From Liolophura sinensis (lineage: Eukaryota > Mollusca > Polyplacophora > Chitonida > Chitonidae): DNA of 64,000 nt. Made by a program: the position numbers and the translations under genes. The notes beneath the pieces are model-generated. The model was not told where the DNA came from. It ran no database searches and saw only the letters and a program-made list of their open reading frames with translations. The stretch's first letter is position 1. Every line of letters begins with the position of its first letter. The stretch is from NCBI RefSeq assembly GCF_032854445.1, contig NC_088306.1, positions 8,456,193 to 8,520,192 on the forward strand, given 5' to 3'. Positions 1-11,540 of this stretch are shown here, one piece after another.

Positions 1-98
1 CTGCCCCGCCCCAGCCATTATCGAGTCGTTGTACTATCCGCTTCATGCTGAACGCCAAGCCAGGAAGTTACAACTCCCTTTTTTAAGGTCTTAGACAT
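1..98 (-). mobile_element. SINE family 2 fragment at the window edge
   Basis: The minus strand repeats the body of the copy at 11046-11290: aagaccttaaaaaagggagt, aacttcctggcttggcgttcagcat. It is cut by the window start. Confidence 0.6.
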
Positions 99-359
99 AT
101 GCATACGAAATGTTTCAGATCGCATGTTCACAGCAAAAAAATATTTTTGCGTCATTTCTCTGATTTTGATTTAAATATTCAAACGCGGCTTTGGTCAGTG
201 AACTTGAAGAGGTCCCAGTTCTCTTGGTGCGCGGGGCCTCAATGAGAATATGTGGTCAGCAACGCTTGTGTGTCCATTTGCGCCAGCGCTAGTTGCTAGC
301 TTTCTGTCTCCAGCCAACTTGGTATGCGTATCTGTACCTCACAAGATGGAAAATTCCTA

Positions 360-497
360 AGTAACTTCTTCAAGTCCGGTGGTTTTCTCAGGGCGCACTG
401 ATTTCTTCCACCCATAAAAATGACCGTCATCGTATCAGTGAAAACTCTTTTGGATATATGGCGTTAAACAACAATAAAATAAATAAACAAATAAATT
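360..497 (+). mobile_element. Third SINE-like family, 3' end
   Basis: ttcttccacccataaaaatg, ccgtcatcgtatcagtgaaa and the tail ggcgttaaacaacaataaaa resemble but differ from family 1. The similar tail suggests mobilisation by a related LINE. A 5' piece (agtcaggcgg...agagcggtggttt) occurs at 8390-8440 and a variant at 43823-43885. Confidence 0.5.
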
Positions 498-708
498 TAT
501 TTATATAATAACAACGGCAAGTTGTTCATCGTTGTTCATTAAGTCTAAAATATACTGCAACCGCTTTGGTTAACATCAAAATATGTTAAGTGAAATACAG
601 TTGACATTTAGCACAGTCAACACAGGATGTTAACCAACTGACACACAGGCAGACAGAGTGACCCCTAGTGCTGCTCGTTGTTGTAAGTAAAGTATATCCC
701 CAGAAAAT

Positions 709-976
709 ATTTATTTATTTATTTCATTGGTGTTTTACGCAGTACTCAAGAATATTTTACTTATACGACGGTGGCCAGCGTTATGGTGAGAGGAAACCAG
801 GCAGTGCCCGAGGGAAACCCACGACCATCCGCAAGTTGCTGGTAGACCTTCCCACTTACGGCCGAAAAGGAAGGCTGCATGAGCTGGACTTGAACTCACA
901 GTGACCGCATTGGTGACAGCCTCCTGGGTCATTATGCTACGCTAACGCGCTAATCAACTGATCCACGGAGGCGCCA
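709..976 (-). mobile_element. SINE family 1, near full length
   Basis: Reverse orientation: an AAAT-type tail at 709, body, and the tRNA-like head ending near 976 (GGCGCCTCCGTGGATCAG). A poly-C run and another (ATTT)n stretch follow. Confidence 0.85.
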
Positions 977-1969
977 CCCCCCCCCCCAAATAATTTATTT
1001 ATTTATTTATTTGATTAACTTCCCACATACGGCCCACTGAAAAAAAGCAAGCCTCGTGCATTGCTGTAAACATGTACAATGGTTTTTGTTAATTAGGAAA
1101 TGAGACTTCGCTGTCTTCAAACAGGGAGGTAAACTGGTGCAATTTTTACATTGCCTCACACTATGTCAAATGATCGATATATTGACCACTAGCCATGAAC
1201 AGCTTGTCCAATTGAATGCACCATATACCCCATCTATATTCAATGGGCTACTTTAAATTTAAGATTGATGCCTGATCCACTACACAGATGTTGTGAAAAA
1301 TTGATTCTTCAGCTGTCGTTATACCACGTGAGAGTAATCTCCGCTAAACAATTCAAAGCCGTTGAAACCGAGCTCAGAATGCAATAAAATTTCTTGGGAT
1401 CGTCCTCTCTTCACAAGATGGGGGGGGAGGGGGATATCTATCGTGGAAATATCCGAAATCGCATTGTGTAACGTAGCATATGTGATATCTCTGTCTGACA
1501 TTTATTGCTTGTCATTAACAAGTCGTGGTCATTAACACCAAATGTGGTCACATGAAAGGCTTACTAACTTATCTCTTGGTCTTCTCCCCTTATATCCCTG
1601 CTGAAAGGATTGCATTTTTTGTTTCACCCACAACCTCTCAAATCTGATCAGCATATAATCTGTATTTAATACACCTTTAAAATGCATAATGTTCATGAGA
1701 AGTAACACAACGGCATAAAACCTGCAGTTCGGAAAATATGGCGAGCAGACGTCAAACATTCTAATCGGTTCCTTACCTTAGACTACATTTTGCGCAAGCC
1801 CGCTCATAAATTATGCCGTGCGCAGATGACTTCACCACTGCTAAGAAACTGGTTGAGAAAACGCGCCATCTTTCCCACTCGTACTTATGAATAATACAGT
1901 AGTCATGTGACCTAGGTTTTGGCGGAGATATTACACATATCATCATTAAAGTTTACATAGCTCTAATGC

Positions 1970-2098
1970 TATTTATTTATTTACTTATTTATTTATTTAT
2001 TTATTTGATTGTTGTTTTACACCGTGCTCAAGAATATTTCACTTATAAGACGGCGGTCAGAATTATGGTGGAAGGAAATCGGACAGAGCCTGCACAGG
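1970..2098 (-). mobile_element. SINE family 1, 3' fragment
   Basis: An (ATTT)n tail is followed by the conserved ttttacaccgtgctcaagaa and body up to the gag-rich segment. The tRNA head is missing. Confidence 0.8.
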
Positions 2099-2159
2099 TA
2101 TTCATAACTCATACGCCAGTAGTAAAATAAACCACGTAGCGTAACAATTTTCTCAATTC

Positions 2160-3430
2160 AGAGAAAATACGTTATTGTTCCTGCGGACAAAGCCCATAAT
2201 AATATTATATTTGTCTGCAAGAATTATTATTATTATCCGATTCTTGTATAAGAGCTTATTATCACTACAATATCTGCAGCAACGTCAATGTATTCTACAA
2301 TCAACTATACTTTGGAGGAACTACTTAAAAAGCCTCGGTCCTTTCTCAAACAGGGAAGTATATCCATGCCTTCCTCACACCCATATTTCAACTACTTTAC
2401 TGGATTCCAAAAACACATAAATCCCCATGTCAATCCCACTGTACTGCACGGACAAGAATCCGTAGCACCAACCTTGCATCTACTGTGTTTACTTGTTTTA
2501 TTTATTTATTTATTTATTTGATTGGTGTTTTACGCCGTACTCAAGGATATTTCACTAATACGACGGCGGCCAGCATTGTGGTGGGAGGAAACCGGGTAGA
2601 GCCCTGAGGAAACCCAGGACCATCCGTAAGTTGCTGACAAACGCATCTACTCTGATAACGAAAGCTCTACAAATGTTTTTAGAGTCGTTTTGGAAAAAGT
2701 ACTGTTGGGTAATTACCAACAATTCAGGCGTCAACTGTATGTGGATTCTTAAAAACCACATCTCTCACTGTACTAGACGCCCATATGCATGTACCGTATA
2801 AGGATATCTCTATTTGGAATTTCTCAACTCTCTACACTACTACTCATCACAAAACTTTATATGACAGATTTTCGTCAATTTGTTTAACAAAACCTATCAC
2901 TGCTAAATTATAACGTCAAAGGTAACAAGGCCTTCTTCATTCCCACTACATACAAGCCGTATGCTACCATTCTTGGGATGATACGATGTTCTCTCAGTTG
3001 AGTCTCTCATTAATACCATCTGTGCGAAATTCGGAGAAACCACATGTCAACAGTGTATACGTATTCCAATGGGTACAAGTCGTGCTCCTCTTTTAGCTGA
3101 CCAACAGTATACCGGTTCTGCTGTGAACACGACTAGGTGCAGACACTGTTCAGGAGTAATCATCACCAGGCCTGATCTTTCTCATTTACTAAACCGAGTA
3201 CTGATGATCTGCTAGCTTTTGTCAATCCATATATTACAAAGCGTGGAAAAGACAATTACACACCTTTCTTGAATTTAAAGGAAACCACAAACTCTCCAGA
3301 TGATATATCTTATCTTGACCTATATTCTCACAAAAAAAAAACAACAACAAAGCGGGTCTCAGTCTTCACGTTAATTCTGACTTCCAGCTTCCGCAGATTA
3401 CTCCACGCCTTTATACTTAAGTTTAGACTG
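2160..3430 (+). mobile_element. Penelope-like element reverse transcriptase remnant
   Basis: The frames carry VIVPADKAHNNIIFVC (2171-2218), MWILKN (about 2740-2757), KFGETTCQQC then IPMGTSRAPLLAD (3063-3101), a degraded catalytic TDDLL (3200-3214) and ASYLDL-like DISYLDL (about 3304-3324). This order fits Penelope-like elements. The coding sequence has many stops and frame changes and is split by a SINE fragment at 2498-2636. No GIY-YIG endonuclease was seen. Confidence 0.65.
2498..2636 (-). mobile_element. SINE family 1 fragment inside the Penelope-like remnant
   Basis: (ATTT)n tail plus ttttacgccgtactcaagga and body; it lacks the tRNA head. It splits the reverse transcriptase similarity. 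Confidence 0.8.
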
Positions 3431-3837
3431 TCCGGTACGCGGACCTAATTGGTCAAGAACAGATATATGGTCAGTGGAAAGTATCGATCTATGCTTTGTG
3501 AGTGCTGTGTAAAGCCTGGTGACCGAAAGAGCAATCTGAGCCATGTATTTATGCTTGTGAGGGAGTTTGCCAGGCTAGTAGCGTACGGTAAATTATTTGT
3601 TGGCTTCACTGTTTCATGTGTGCTTAGTTCTTTATTTTCTCCTGGTTGAATACTGTAACGGTGTGGACGTTCTCTACCATCAAAGGCCTGGAGTCTGAAC
3701 GGCGTATGCATGAGTGGGTTTGGTTGGTTAAAGATCTTGTCCTTGAACCGTGACGGCCTCTCTAATTAACTAACCCCTAAGTGACTCAAGGAGAGGCTGG
3801 CTGCCAGGGTGAGTGGTGTATTAAGCAGTCTTAGATG

Positions 3838-4398
3838 AGCATTAGACCAAGCCTAGGTGACTATGGTCCGAGCACAGGTGATGGAATCTGCATGGTAGGT
3901 GTGTCTTAGATGAGGCGCTGGTGCGTGACTGCCTATATAATCAACTCCTAAGTGACATTATGAGCCGAGGACTAGATGACTGTATGAGCTCGGCTCTAGG
4001 TGACTGTATAAACCGCACCCAAAGTGACAGTACGAGCCGAGCATATGAGATGGAATTTGAATGGTTTGTGTGTGAGCCAACCGGAGACTTACTTATGAGC
4101 TGAGCCCTATGTGACTGTATGAGCCGAGCCTAGATGATTGTATGAGCCAAGCCTAGGTGACTGTATGAGCCGAGCCCTAGGTGACTTTATGAGCCGAGGC
4201 CTAGGCGACTGTATGAGCCAAACCAAGGTTATTGTATGAACCAAGCCATAGCTGACTGTATGAACCAAAGCCTATGTGACTGTGTGAGCCCAGCCCTAGG
4301 TGACTGTGTGAACCGAGGCCTAAGCGACTGTATGAATCGATCCCTAGGTGACTGTATGACCCGAGCCCGAGCAGAATCGAATCGAGCATAGGTGACTG
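3838..4398. repeat. 24-bp minisatellite
   Basis: Imperfect units of gactgtatgagccgagccctaggt, about 20 copies, best preserved from 4090 to 4380. Frames on both strands here (Leu-Gly-Ser-Tyr/His repeats) are artefacts. Confidence 0.85.
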
Positions 4399-5329
4399 AG
4401 TTTAAATGGTGAGTGTGTCAACCAACCCTGGTTTCCTCCAGTCATGTATTTTACTATAGGTTTGTTAATTCATAAGATGTTGAAATCGGTGATTGATCAA
4501 ACATAAAAGTGTATACAGGTAGTCCTGAATGGTTGGTTTTGGTCAATTTTATGGTTCCAAACTTTGAAAAGTTTTATGGAAAAAATAAGCCAATCATTTC
4601 AAATAATTTTTTTTTCAAACCTTTCCAGTGAGTCATCCCTGATAAGATTGTGGAAAACAGGCAAATAGCAGACTAGGGATAGTCTAATTTCGGGTAGCAA
4701 GTCCCCCACGTACTGTAATAATTATTAGTTTCGGGATTTTATTGCGCTACGGGTGTCTACATTGGACCCAAAAAATCAAAGGTTTTCCTGACGTATTTCT
4801 ATTATAAAATGTTCCTTGATTTTGTAAAAGGCTTGAACGATGTCATACCACTTGGATATAAGCTCTTGAGTTTGAGCGAAGACTTTAAAATATCGTGAAC
4901 ACAATCAGTATTTCCAACAATGGTATTTGACAAAGGCATGTAGCACGTGCGACATAAAAATCAATGGGCATTTCAGCGAATAAAGGTGGAAGAAGGGCAA
5001 CTGGAAAACCGTGAACTTCCAGAATTGTTCATAGATCGTTCGTTCATTCAAAGGTATCGATCTGATGCTCTGTCGAAAGACACCTGGTTTTCTGATACGG
5101 TAAGACATAATCTCGATGAACCAAATGATACTGGCAAACGAGTACAAATGACCTGGTATCTTAAGGTGGAAAATCAGCCGCAGCCCAACGAACTCTGCAC
5201 TTTAACAAATGAAAATGACTACAGCTGTGACTGACAGCTGTTGATGCTCCCGTAAAGCCACTTAGAATTTAGATCCTAGAAGTTAGATTAGTAGAATTTG
5301 TTAGATCCTGCGTGTTGTGTGACGATTTC

Positions 5330-5490
5330 AATCAACGTTAAAAGTTATTACTGCAAAAACTAGTGTGTCAAGGTTATTCCATCAAACGCCTTCCCTCTAA
5401 GTTTTACACTGAGTATAATTCTTTAAATATGAACGGAGCGTTCACAATCTCTGGCGCTCTACTTCATGATTGTGTCTTATACCGCTTAAC
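5330..5490 (-). repeat. Dispersed repeat X, copy 1
   Basis: Its minus strand aligns over about 160 bp with 38262-38430: atcatgaagt, agagcgccagagatt, attatactca, gtaaaactt, ttgatggaataaccttgaca and cagtaataactt. Confidence 0.65.
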
Positions 5491-5837
5491 TTGGGGCTAG
5501 GGCCTGTCTACTCATCATGTTGAATTAGATCCCCACTGTTGTTATATGAACAGTTGCAATCAAAGCGCAATTGAGATATACATTTCGTTATCGACAAATG
5601 ATATTCTAGCATGATGCACGATTTGAATACTGATTTCACTCAGTCGCCTGGAACATACGTGCGTCCTTCCTACGCCACTGAAAACTGTTTACCAATTCTC
5701 TGTGTATGATTTGTTTTATTTTCGTATAGACTCAGTCACAATATCAAAAAAGTCATTGTTGTGATATTTATAATCTTTTGCCTACGTGTATATAAAAATG
5801 ATTGTAAATCAATTGTAATTACTGATCTTCTGTTGAT

Positions 5838-5935
5838 TTCTTTATTTGATTTGTGCTTTACGGCCTACTCAAGATTATTTCACCTACATGACGGTGGTCA
5901 GCATTGTGGTGGGGAGAAACCTGGCCCAGCCATAT
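5838..5935 (-). mobile_element. SINE family 1, degenerate fragment
   Basis: A diverged tail and body: tttacggcctactcaaga, cacctacatgacggtggtca. Confidence 0.65.
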
Positions 5936-6306
5936 AGTTTCGCAACATATGACGTTTAGAATGACATCTTAGTGATAGAAGGACACGTAAATTTAGAATG
6001 ACATGTTAGTGATAGACGACAACGTGTCCTCTCAAGCAGTGATCAGGTACGATTTCCACACAGTTACCGCATTGTACGTATTAGTATATCTGAACAATGA
6101 TTGAATCTAATTTAAGGTAACACTAATTGAATAAAAATAGGCCTGTATTTAAAATTCGATTGGAATTCTCTCTAATAGATGTCCGTCCTTGAAAGCGACT
6201 TCGCTGTATCGTACGAAGGACACCTTTTAAAATTCAACAGAGGCACGGATTTTAAACTCGCCCTAAATTACTAAATTGCTTATTTTATAAAGTTTATGTT
6301 TTACAT

Positions 6307-6370
6307 ATGATTTATTTATTTGGCTGTATTTGTTGTTTTTACGCCGTACTCAAGAATATATCACATACGA
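6307..6370 (-). mobile_element. SINE family 1, tail fragment
   Basis: Only gatttatttatttgg and tttacgccgtactcaagaat are recognisable. Confidence 0.5.
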
Positions 6371-7743
6371 AGATAATCGTTAACCAAATCGAAAATTTGA
6401 CAACAGAGAGCAATGCACACGTGAAAGTTTGAGTAAAAATATATTTCTGGTTAATGTTGATCTGAATGTAGTGAGTTTAAAAGACAACGATTTATTTGTG
6501 CTAAAACAGTAAGTATTGATTGGAGTGCAATTTTTCGCGTATTATACTACTCAGCGACCATCTCTTCTATTTGGTTCACGCTTATGTATGCTAATATTCC
6601 ATGAAGTAAATTTTGAGTGACATTTGCCCTTTATGCCTATACAGGGGTTTTGAATGCAAAATTTGTCTCCCAGTTGGCTGACCAGCTTTCGATTTTTATA
6701 GTCATTTTGAACAAACTTGAATGCGGTATTGCTCTGTGATCGATAAGGCTTAAATGAAAAAAAGACTCGTATAATTACGATAATTTTCCACTATACTGAT
6801 GTCCGAAAGAAGCTATACCAGTATCAGTTTAACTTGTTTCATTTGGAACCCCATGTGTCTTTGTGTGACAGTTGCTCAAAAGATGTATCTAGTCATGGAG
6901 TGTTATCTGGTTCAACTCTTGCTAAAGCATCACTCTCTTAAATACATACCTCTTGCATATACAGAGGTATATGCATTTTTACACTCCCAGCGTTGGTTTT
7001 GGGCCACTTTGACAAACATTCATTAATCTGATTTGTGGTATAACTTTTTTTCCTAAATGACGTGTTGCAATTCACACTGTCATCAAGCGGCGTGCATTAC
7101 GAGGAAAGAAAAAATGACTTACGCAGTTTATCGCAAATGACCCAAAACTTTCGAATTTTTGATAAAGTTTATAAAAGAAGGCTATAACTCTCACAATAGA
7201 CAGTCGGGGCAAAACAGGAACAAATGCATTTTGGTGGTTTGTAAGACTTATTCTCTAATCAATAAATAAGCTTTCAAAAAGTGGGACATAACACTTTTAA
7301 AACTGAATTTCCTTCATTCTAGCCAACTTAGAACTTGACAAAGGACTTGATCTGGTGTTCAAAATCTAAGACAGAAAGCATTAGTCGATGGACAAATATT
7401 TTCTTTGTGAAACAGGCTAGAAAAAAATTGTAGTAGGCTAACTAAGTTAGCTGTCTAATCCTATCCTTTTGACTTTTGTAAACTGGACCCCATGAGTTAT
7501 AACCTTTAGACGTTTTGGGAAACGGTTCTTAGGGTTATAGCCTTTACGCTTTGGGGAAACTGGCTTTTAGGCGCTAAGCATCCACATTATGGCCAATACA
7601 GTTGGTCTTGTGAGCAGCTGAGTGACTCCATCATACTTCCTCATCCTGATCTATCAGGATGGTGGAAAATGTACAGTACGTCATCACAACTTTGTCTGTT
7701 TGCAGATATCTGAAGCTTTGTACCGCCTGGTACGACAAGGACT

Positions 7744-7849
7744 ATGATGGCTCGAATGTACATGATGTCGGCAATCTGCCTCGTGCTGGGTCTTACTTTC
7801 CTAGCAAGCCTTGTCAAACGGGAGCTGAACAAAACGCCAGTTTCCGCAG
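7744..7849 (+). CDS. Sulfotransferase copy 1, exon 1 (signal anchor)
   Basis: The short frame starts with two adjacent ATGs (7744, 7747) and encodes a hydrophobic segment, SAICLVLGLTFLASLV, flanked by basic residues, as expected of a type II Golgi anchor. It ends at the donor cag|gtgcgt after one base of a codon (phase 1). It aligns with copy 2 exon 1 (AICIVVGLTYLAIFV), and the homology runs into the 5' UTR (gtaccg...ggacta before the start). That alignment favours the second ATG, at 7747. An acceptor-like tract (tttgtctgtttgcag) ends at 7705, so a further 5' UTR exon is possible. Confidence 0.8.
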
Positions 7850-10668
7850 GTGCGTACCGTTTCGTAACAATCTATTTGCCTGTCTGTAAATAACATTCAA
7901 ACACTGAAATACTTATTTATGAGCTATTATAATTATTTATGAGTTGACTGAAAATTGCTGGGAAGTCGTTTAATATTGCCTTCCCTTTTTCTTTGCGCAT
8001 TGGCCATAGATAGGCCATAGATAGGCCATGATAGGCCATAGATAGGCCATGATAGGCCATAGATAGGCCATGATAGGCCATAGATAATTTACAGGCAACG
8101 TCTAATCACTTTCGCCAGTAAGTATAAGAATTTCTATTGTTCTATTTTCAAAGTAGTTACGGTGCTTTTTGTAAAATCATCTCTGCTGAACTACCCATAT
8201 CATTGTAACAAATTTTGTAAAAACATTTTGAAAGGCCTTTGAAATGTAACTTTTTTAATTTCTTGTAAATAATGTTTCATGAAACACAGCTACGACCTGG
8301 GTAGATACTGTTGTCTTATGTCGTCCCTTTGAACAACGAAATGAACGTGCATGTAATGATGCTGGAATAAATTTCATAAACTGCGGCCTTAAGTCAGGCG
8401 GTTTGTGAGATATCTGGCGAAGAGCGGTGGTTTCGTTTGGACAACCCACTATGGCGTTACACATAAAGTATATAAGAAAAGGAATCAAGAAAAGTAATGC
8501 ATTGTCTACTTTTTTAGGAATAAATTTCTTTTTTATATTGTAGAGAGGGTTAACAATGTGCCTGTGTTTAAAGTAAGTACACAGTAAACTCTATTAAGTT
8601 ATAGAAGAAACTGTAGAGGTTAAGTAAGCAACAGCACAAAGACCACAAGAAAACTTCATGTGAAAATATTTTTATTTTTATATTTTTATTTGATTTAATT
8701 CCAGTGAAATGTTTTCATTGTATCCACGGCACAATAAACAATATTCACAATATAAGTTGTCAAAGACTTTTCGGCCCCTAAATCCAGTGCATAGATTTAA
8801 CAGCAGATTTTATTTTTCATGCACAGGCAAAATTGACATGAGTACAAGTTACTAGTGTTCCAGTTCAAACTTAACTTGAAGGTGTAGAAACTTTCTGTGA
8901 CGTCAATGACGACATTCTCTATCAATGCATAAAACTGAAGATACAACCATCTGAGTACATTTATCTCCATGCGAATAATAAGATAACTATTAATATTTTC
9001 AAAAACAGCTCTCAATGGTCTTTCTAATGATGTTCCGGCCGTACGTGGAAAGGTCTGCCAGCAGCGTGCAGTTGGTCGTCGGTTTTCCACGGGCCGTGCC
9101 CGTCTTCCTCCAACCATAATGCTTGCCGGCGTCTAAGTGAAATATTCTTGCGTACGGCGTAAAACACCAATCAAATAAATAAATAAATCTAATGTTTCTT
9201 AATGATTATCACAAGTTGTTTCCCTTCCCGTGTTAAAACTCACTAACAGTAGATACGTCTATGTATACACCTTAGACTTGTTTTTTCCGCCATTCTTCCC
9301 GGTCTAACATTGTTAAATGTCGAAGGACTTCTCCTGGATTTAATAATTTATCTCCTCTTACCCTATGCTATATAAAATCATTCGGTGTTGATTATAACAC
9401 ATTATTTTTCAGTACATAGTAGAATGTTTCGTTAAAATTAAGTTAGTTCTACCTGTATCACATACTTTTAGCCCCATCACTATTCGAACATTCAGATTAA
9501 CTAATGGTTAAAATGTTATACATATTTTACATCTACATTCTATTCTTTACTTTAACAGTACGAAAAAACTGGGGTGGAGAGATCTTTTCCTTACGACAGA
9601 AGGCTGGAGAAAATGATACAAGCCTGTCGTGAAAATAGATACAATGGGCGTACATTAGTGAAAGTGGGCGCTATCAACTTCTCCATCGACAGAAAGAATG
9701 GACTCATCTATTGCGACATTCCAAAAGTCGCTAGTACATTCTGGAAACGGGTGTTACAGATAGTTTCCGGTAAACGACAGAAAAATGACGTGTTCGACAT
9801 CCCAGCGTGGGCAGCGCACGCCGGCCTTCTGGAAACCTTCCAGAATAAAGGCTTTGATGAAATCCACGAGCTTTTATCTATCTCAACTAAATTTATGTTC
9901 GTACGTGAGCCTTATTCAAGATTGTTTTCTGGATACATTGACAAAATCTTTACTCCTAGGCCCGCATACATGGGTACGCGGATCAAGATAAAAAATTTTG
10001 GGATGCGTGGCAACGAGACAAAAGTCACCCCAGACTGTGCACTCGATATTACCTTTACAGATTTTGTCGTGTACGTGGTTGGTACTTTGGAAGAAAACAC
10101 AGACAGAAATGCACACTTTGTTCCCATGTATGATATGTGTCGTCCGTGTGAGGTGCAGTTCGACATCATCGGTAAGATGGAAACTTTTAACGAAGACGCT
10201 ACGTACATTTTCAAGAAGAAAGGATTTCCGGCTTCGATTCAGCTGGACGATCAAAGGAACGACCTTGATTCTATCACTGATATCGTAGACAGCACGTTCG
10301 CCGAAAAAGAAGGTATGGAGAAATGCCTACCGTTTGGTAAAGCTCTGGAGTATGTGTGGAAGAAGGCGGTGATTCGAGGTATCCTCAGCAAAGAGGAAAG
10401 TATGCCCAAACGTTTCATAGACCAATCAAACTTCACACGAGAGGACTTCAAGAAAGCCATGATGGACGCTTACCATCGTTCGAGCAAAAATCCGGATCGG
10501 GTAAACAACCGAAAAGAGGCACTTGTAGAAGCCATGCGAAGTGTACCCAAGGACGTCCTGCAGAAATACCAGAAACTGTTCCGACCTGATTTTGAAATAT
10601 TTGGCTATGACATGGAAGAGCCGCAAATATTCCAGGTTCCTCCGCCAAAACCTTTCTATTTTGTTTAG
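7744..10668 (+). CDS. Carbohydrate sulfotransferase, copy 1 (three coding exons)
   Basis: This is a Golgi type II membrane enzyme of the Sulfotransfer_2 family (the group with CHST8-14 and HNK-1ST). The family transfers sulfate from PAPS to a glycan; the acceptor cannot be told here. The model is 7744-7849, 8544-8572 and 9559-10668, phases 1 then 0, giving 413-414 residues. Exon 1 encodes the signal anchor, exon 2 a 10-codon stem, and exon 3 the whole catalytic domain. In exon 3 the PAPS 5'-phosphosulfate site reads DIPKVASTFWKRVL (9715-9756) and the 3'-phosphate site REPYSRLFSGYIDK (9904-9945). The GTG at 9574 is not a start: the frame is open back to the acceptor AG at 9557-9558, and the paralogue aligns across that junction. 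Candidate poly(A) signals AATAAA lie at 10844 and 10985. A convergent paralogue is at 21789-27891. Alternative names within the same family are possible. Confidence 0.88.
8004..8086. repeat. 21-bp tandem repeat in intron 1 of sulfotransferase 1
   Basis: Alternating ataggccatag and ataggccatg units, about four copies of the double unit. Confidence 0.9.
8544..8572 (+). CDS. Sulfotransferase copy 1, exon 2 (29-nt microexon)
   Basis: The exon is 29 nt between the acceptor ttcttttttatattgtag and the donor aaa|gtaagtac. Entering in phase 1 it reads E-R-V-N-N-V-P-V-F-K and leaves in phase 0, exactly what exons 1 and 3 need. The matching exon of copy 2 is 77 nt, 48 nt or 16 codons longer, in the same phases. 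It encodes part of the stem between membrane anchor and catalytic domain. Confidence 0.75.
9032..9188 (+). mobile_element. SINE family 1, 5'-truncated, in intron 2 of sulfotransferase 1
   Basis: It starts at ggccgtacgtggaaaggtct and runs to the caatcaaataaataaataaa tail, without a tRNA head. Confidence 0.8.
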
Positions 10669-11045
10669 CGGCTGCTTGACTGATAGAATGTTGCGACTAC
10701 TACTATTTTGAATGTTAGAGTTTCCTTTCTGAAGTGCCAATAATTCACACAGAACCTAATTATATATTCATATAATCCATCTTTTTTCTGGTGATTGATG
10801 TAAGGAACATTTTATTGCTTTGTAACATGCAAATAGTTATCGGAATAAATTGCTCATGTAGTTAACGGTTAGTTAGGTTTTGAAGTGAGGCTCCAGATGA
10901 CAAACTGTGCATTCATTTCCGAAAGAAATAGTAAAGAGACCTCTTTAGTCGTGTTGTGCCTGGTTAATGTGCCTGGCTCAAAACAATAAAGCAGTAGCCT
11001 TCACCAGTGCAGTCGCAATGCACAGTTTTTCCTCGGCCGTTAATC

Positions 11046-11290
11046 TATCCCGATAGCTCAGTTGGCAGAGCGTCCCCTTTAGGGCCGGTAAATCCAGAGT
11101 CATTCCTTAGTCGGGTCACACGTAAGACTTCAAAAGAGGAAGGCGTAAGTTCCTCGCATGGCGTTCAGCATTAACGTAATGCATCTAGTGAAGCAATACT
11201 AGATAAAAGGCTGGTGGAAATCCGTCCTGCAAAACGCAGGTATATTACACGTGCTCTAAGGATAATCCTTAAACCTCAAGCACTCACTCA
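11046..11290 (+). mobile_element. tRNA-derived SINE family 2
   Basis: The head ccgatagctcagttggcaga has a pol III A box and a weak B box-like segment (gtaaatccagagtcattcc). The body includes agacttcaaaagaggaagg and tggcgttcagcattaacg. It is not a tRNA gene, since the acceptor and T arms are not preserved. Confidence 0.6.
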
Positions 11291-11296
11291 CTCACT

Positions 11297-11440
11297 CTTC
11301 GGCCGTACGTGGGAAGGTCTCGTCGGTAATATGCTGATGGTCTTGGGTTTACGTGGACTGCCCCTGGTTTCATCCCACCATAATGCTGACCGCCGTCGTA
11401 TAAAATATTTTCATTACATCGTAAAACATCAAATCGAATC
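11297..11440 (+). mobile_element. SINE family 1, 5'-truncated
   Basis: Begins cttcggccgtacgtgggaag and ends in a worn gtaaaacatcaaatc tail. It directly follows a family 2 SINE. Confidence 0.7.
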
Positions 11441-11540
11441 ATCAAAATACATCAAGCATCATTATTGTTAGAAATTGTATACATACAGCGCATTTTGAAT
11501 GTCACAGTTGTTACACATGGAGGTTAGCTTAACTGTCTGA

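Larger units (their letters stand above)
4400..7740. other. Upstream region of sulfotransferase 1, no gene seen
   Basis: The frame at 4947-5234 (about 95 codons, no ATG start, stop just upstream) resembles no family I know. It could be an exon or part of a decayed retroelement. The rest holds SINE and dispersed-repeat fragments and a two-copy repeat (tttagaatgacat...ttagtgataga) at about 5955-6018. Confidence 0.4.

Noticed and set aside
7900-8100. CRISPR-like or other regularly spaced array
   Set aside because: The repeats are contiguous 21-bp units without unique spacers, and the DNA is eukaryotic.
9574-9576. GTG as the start of sulfotransferase 1
   Set aside because: The frame continues upstream to a splice acceptor, and the paralogue aligns across that point.
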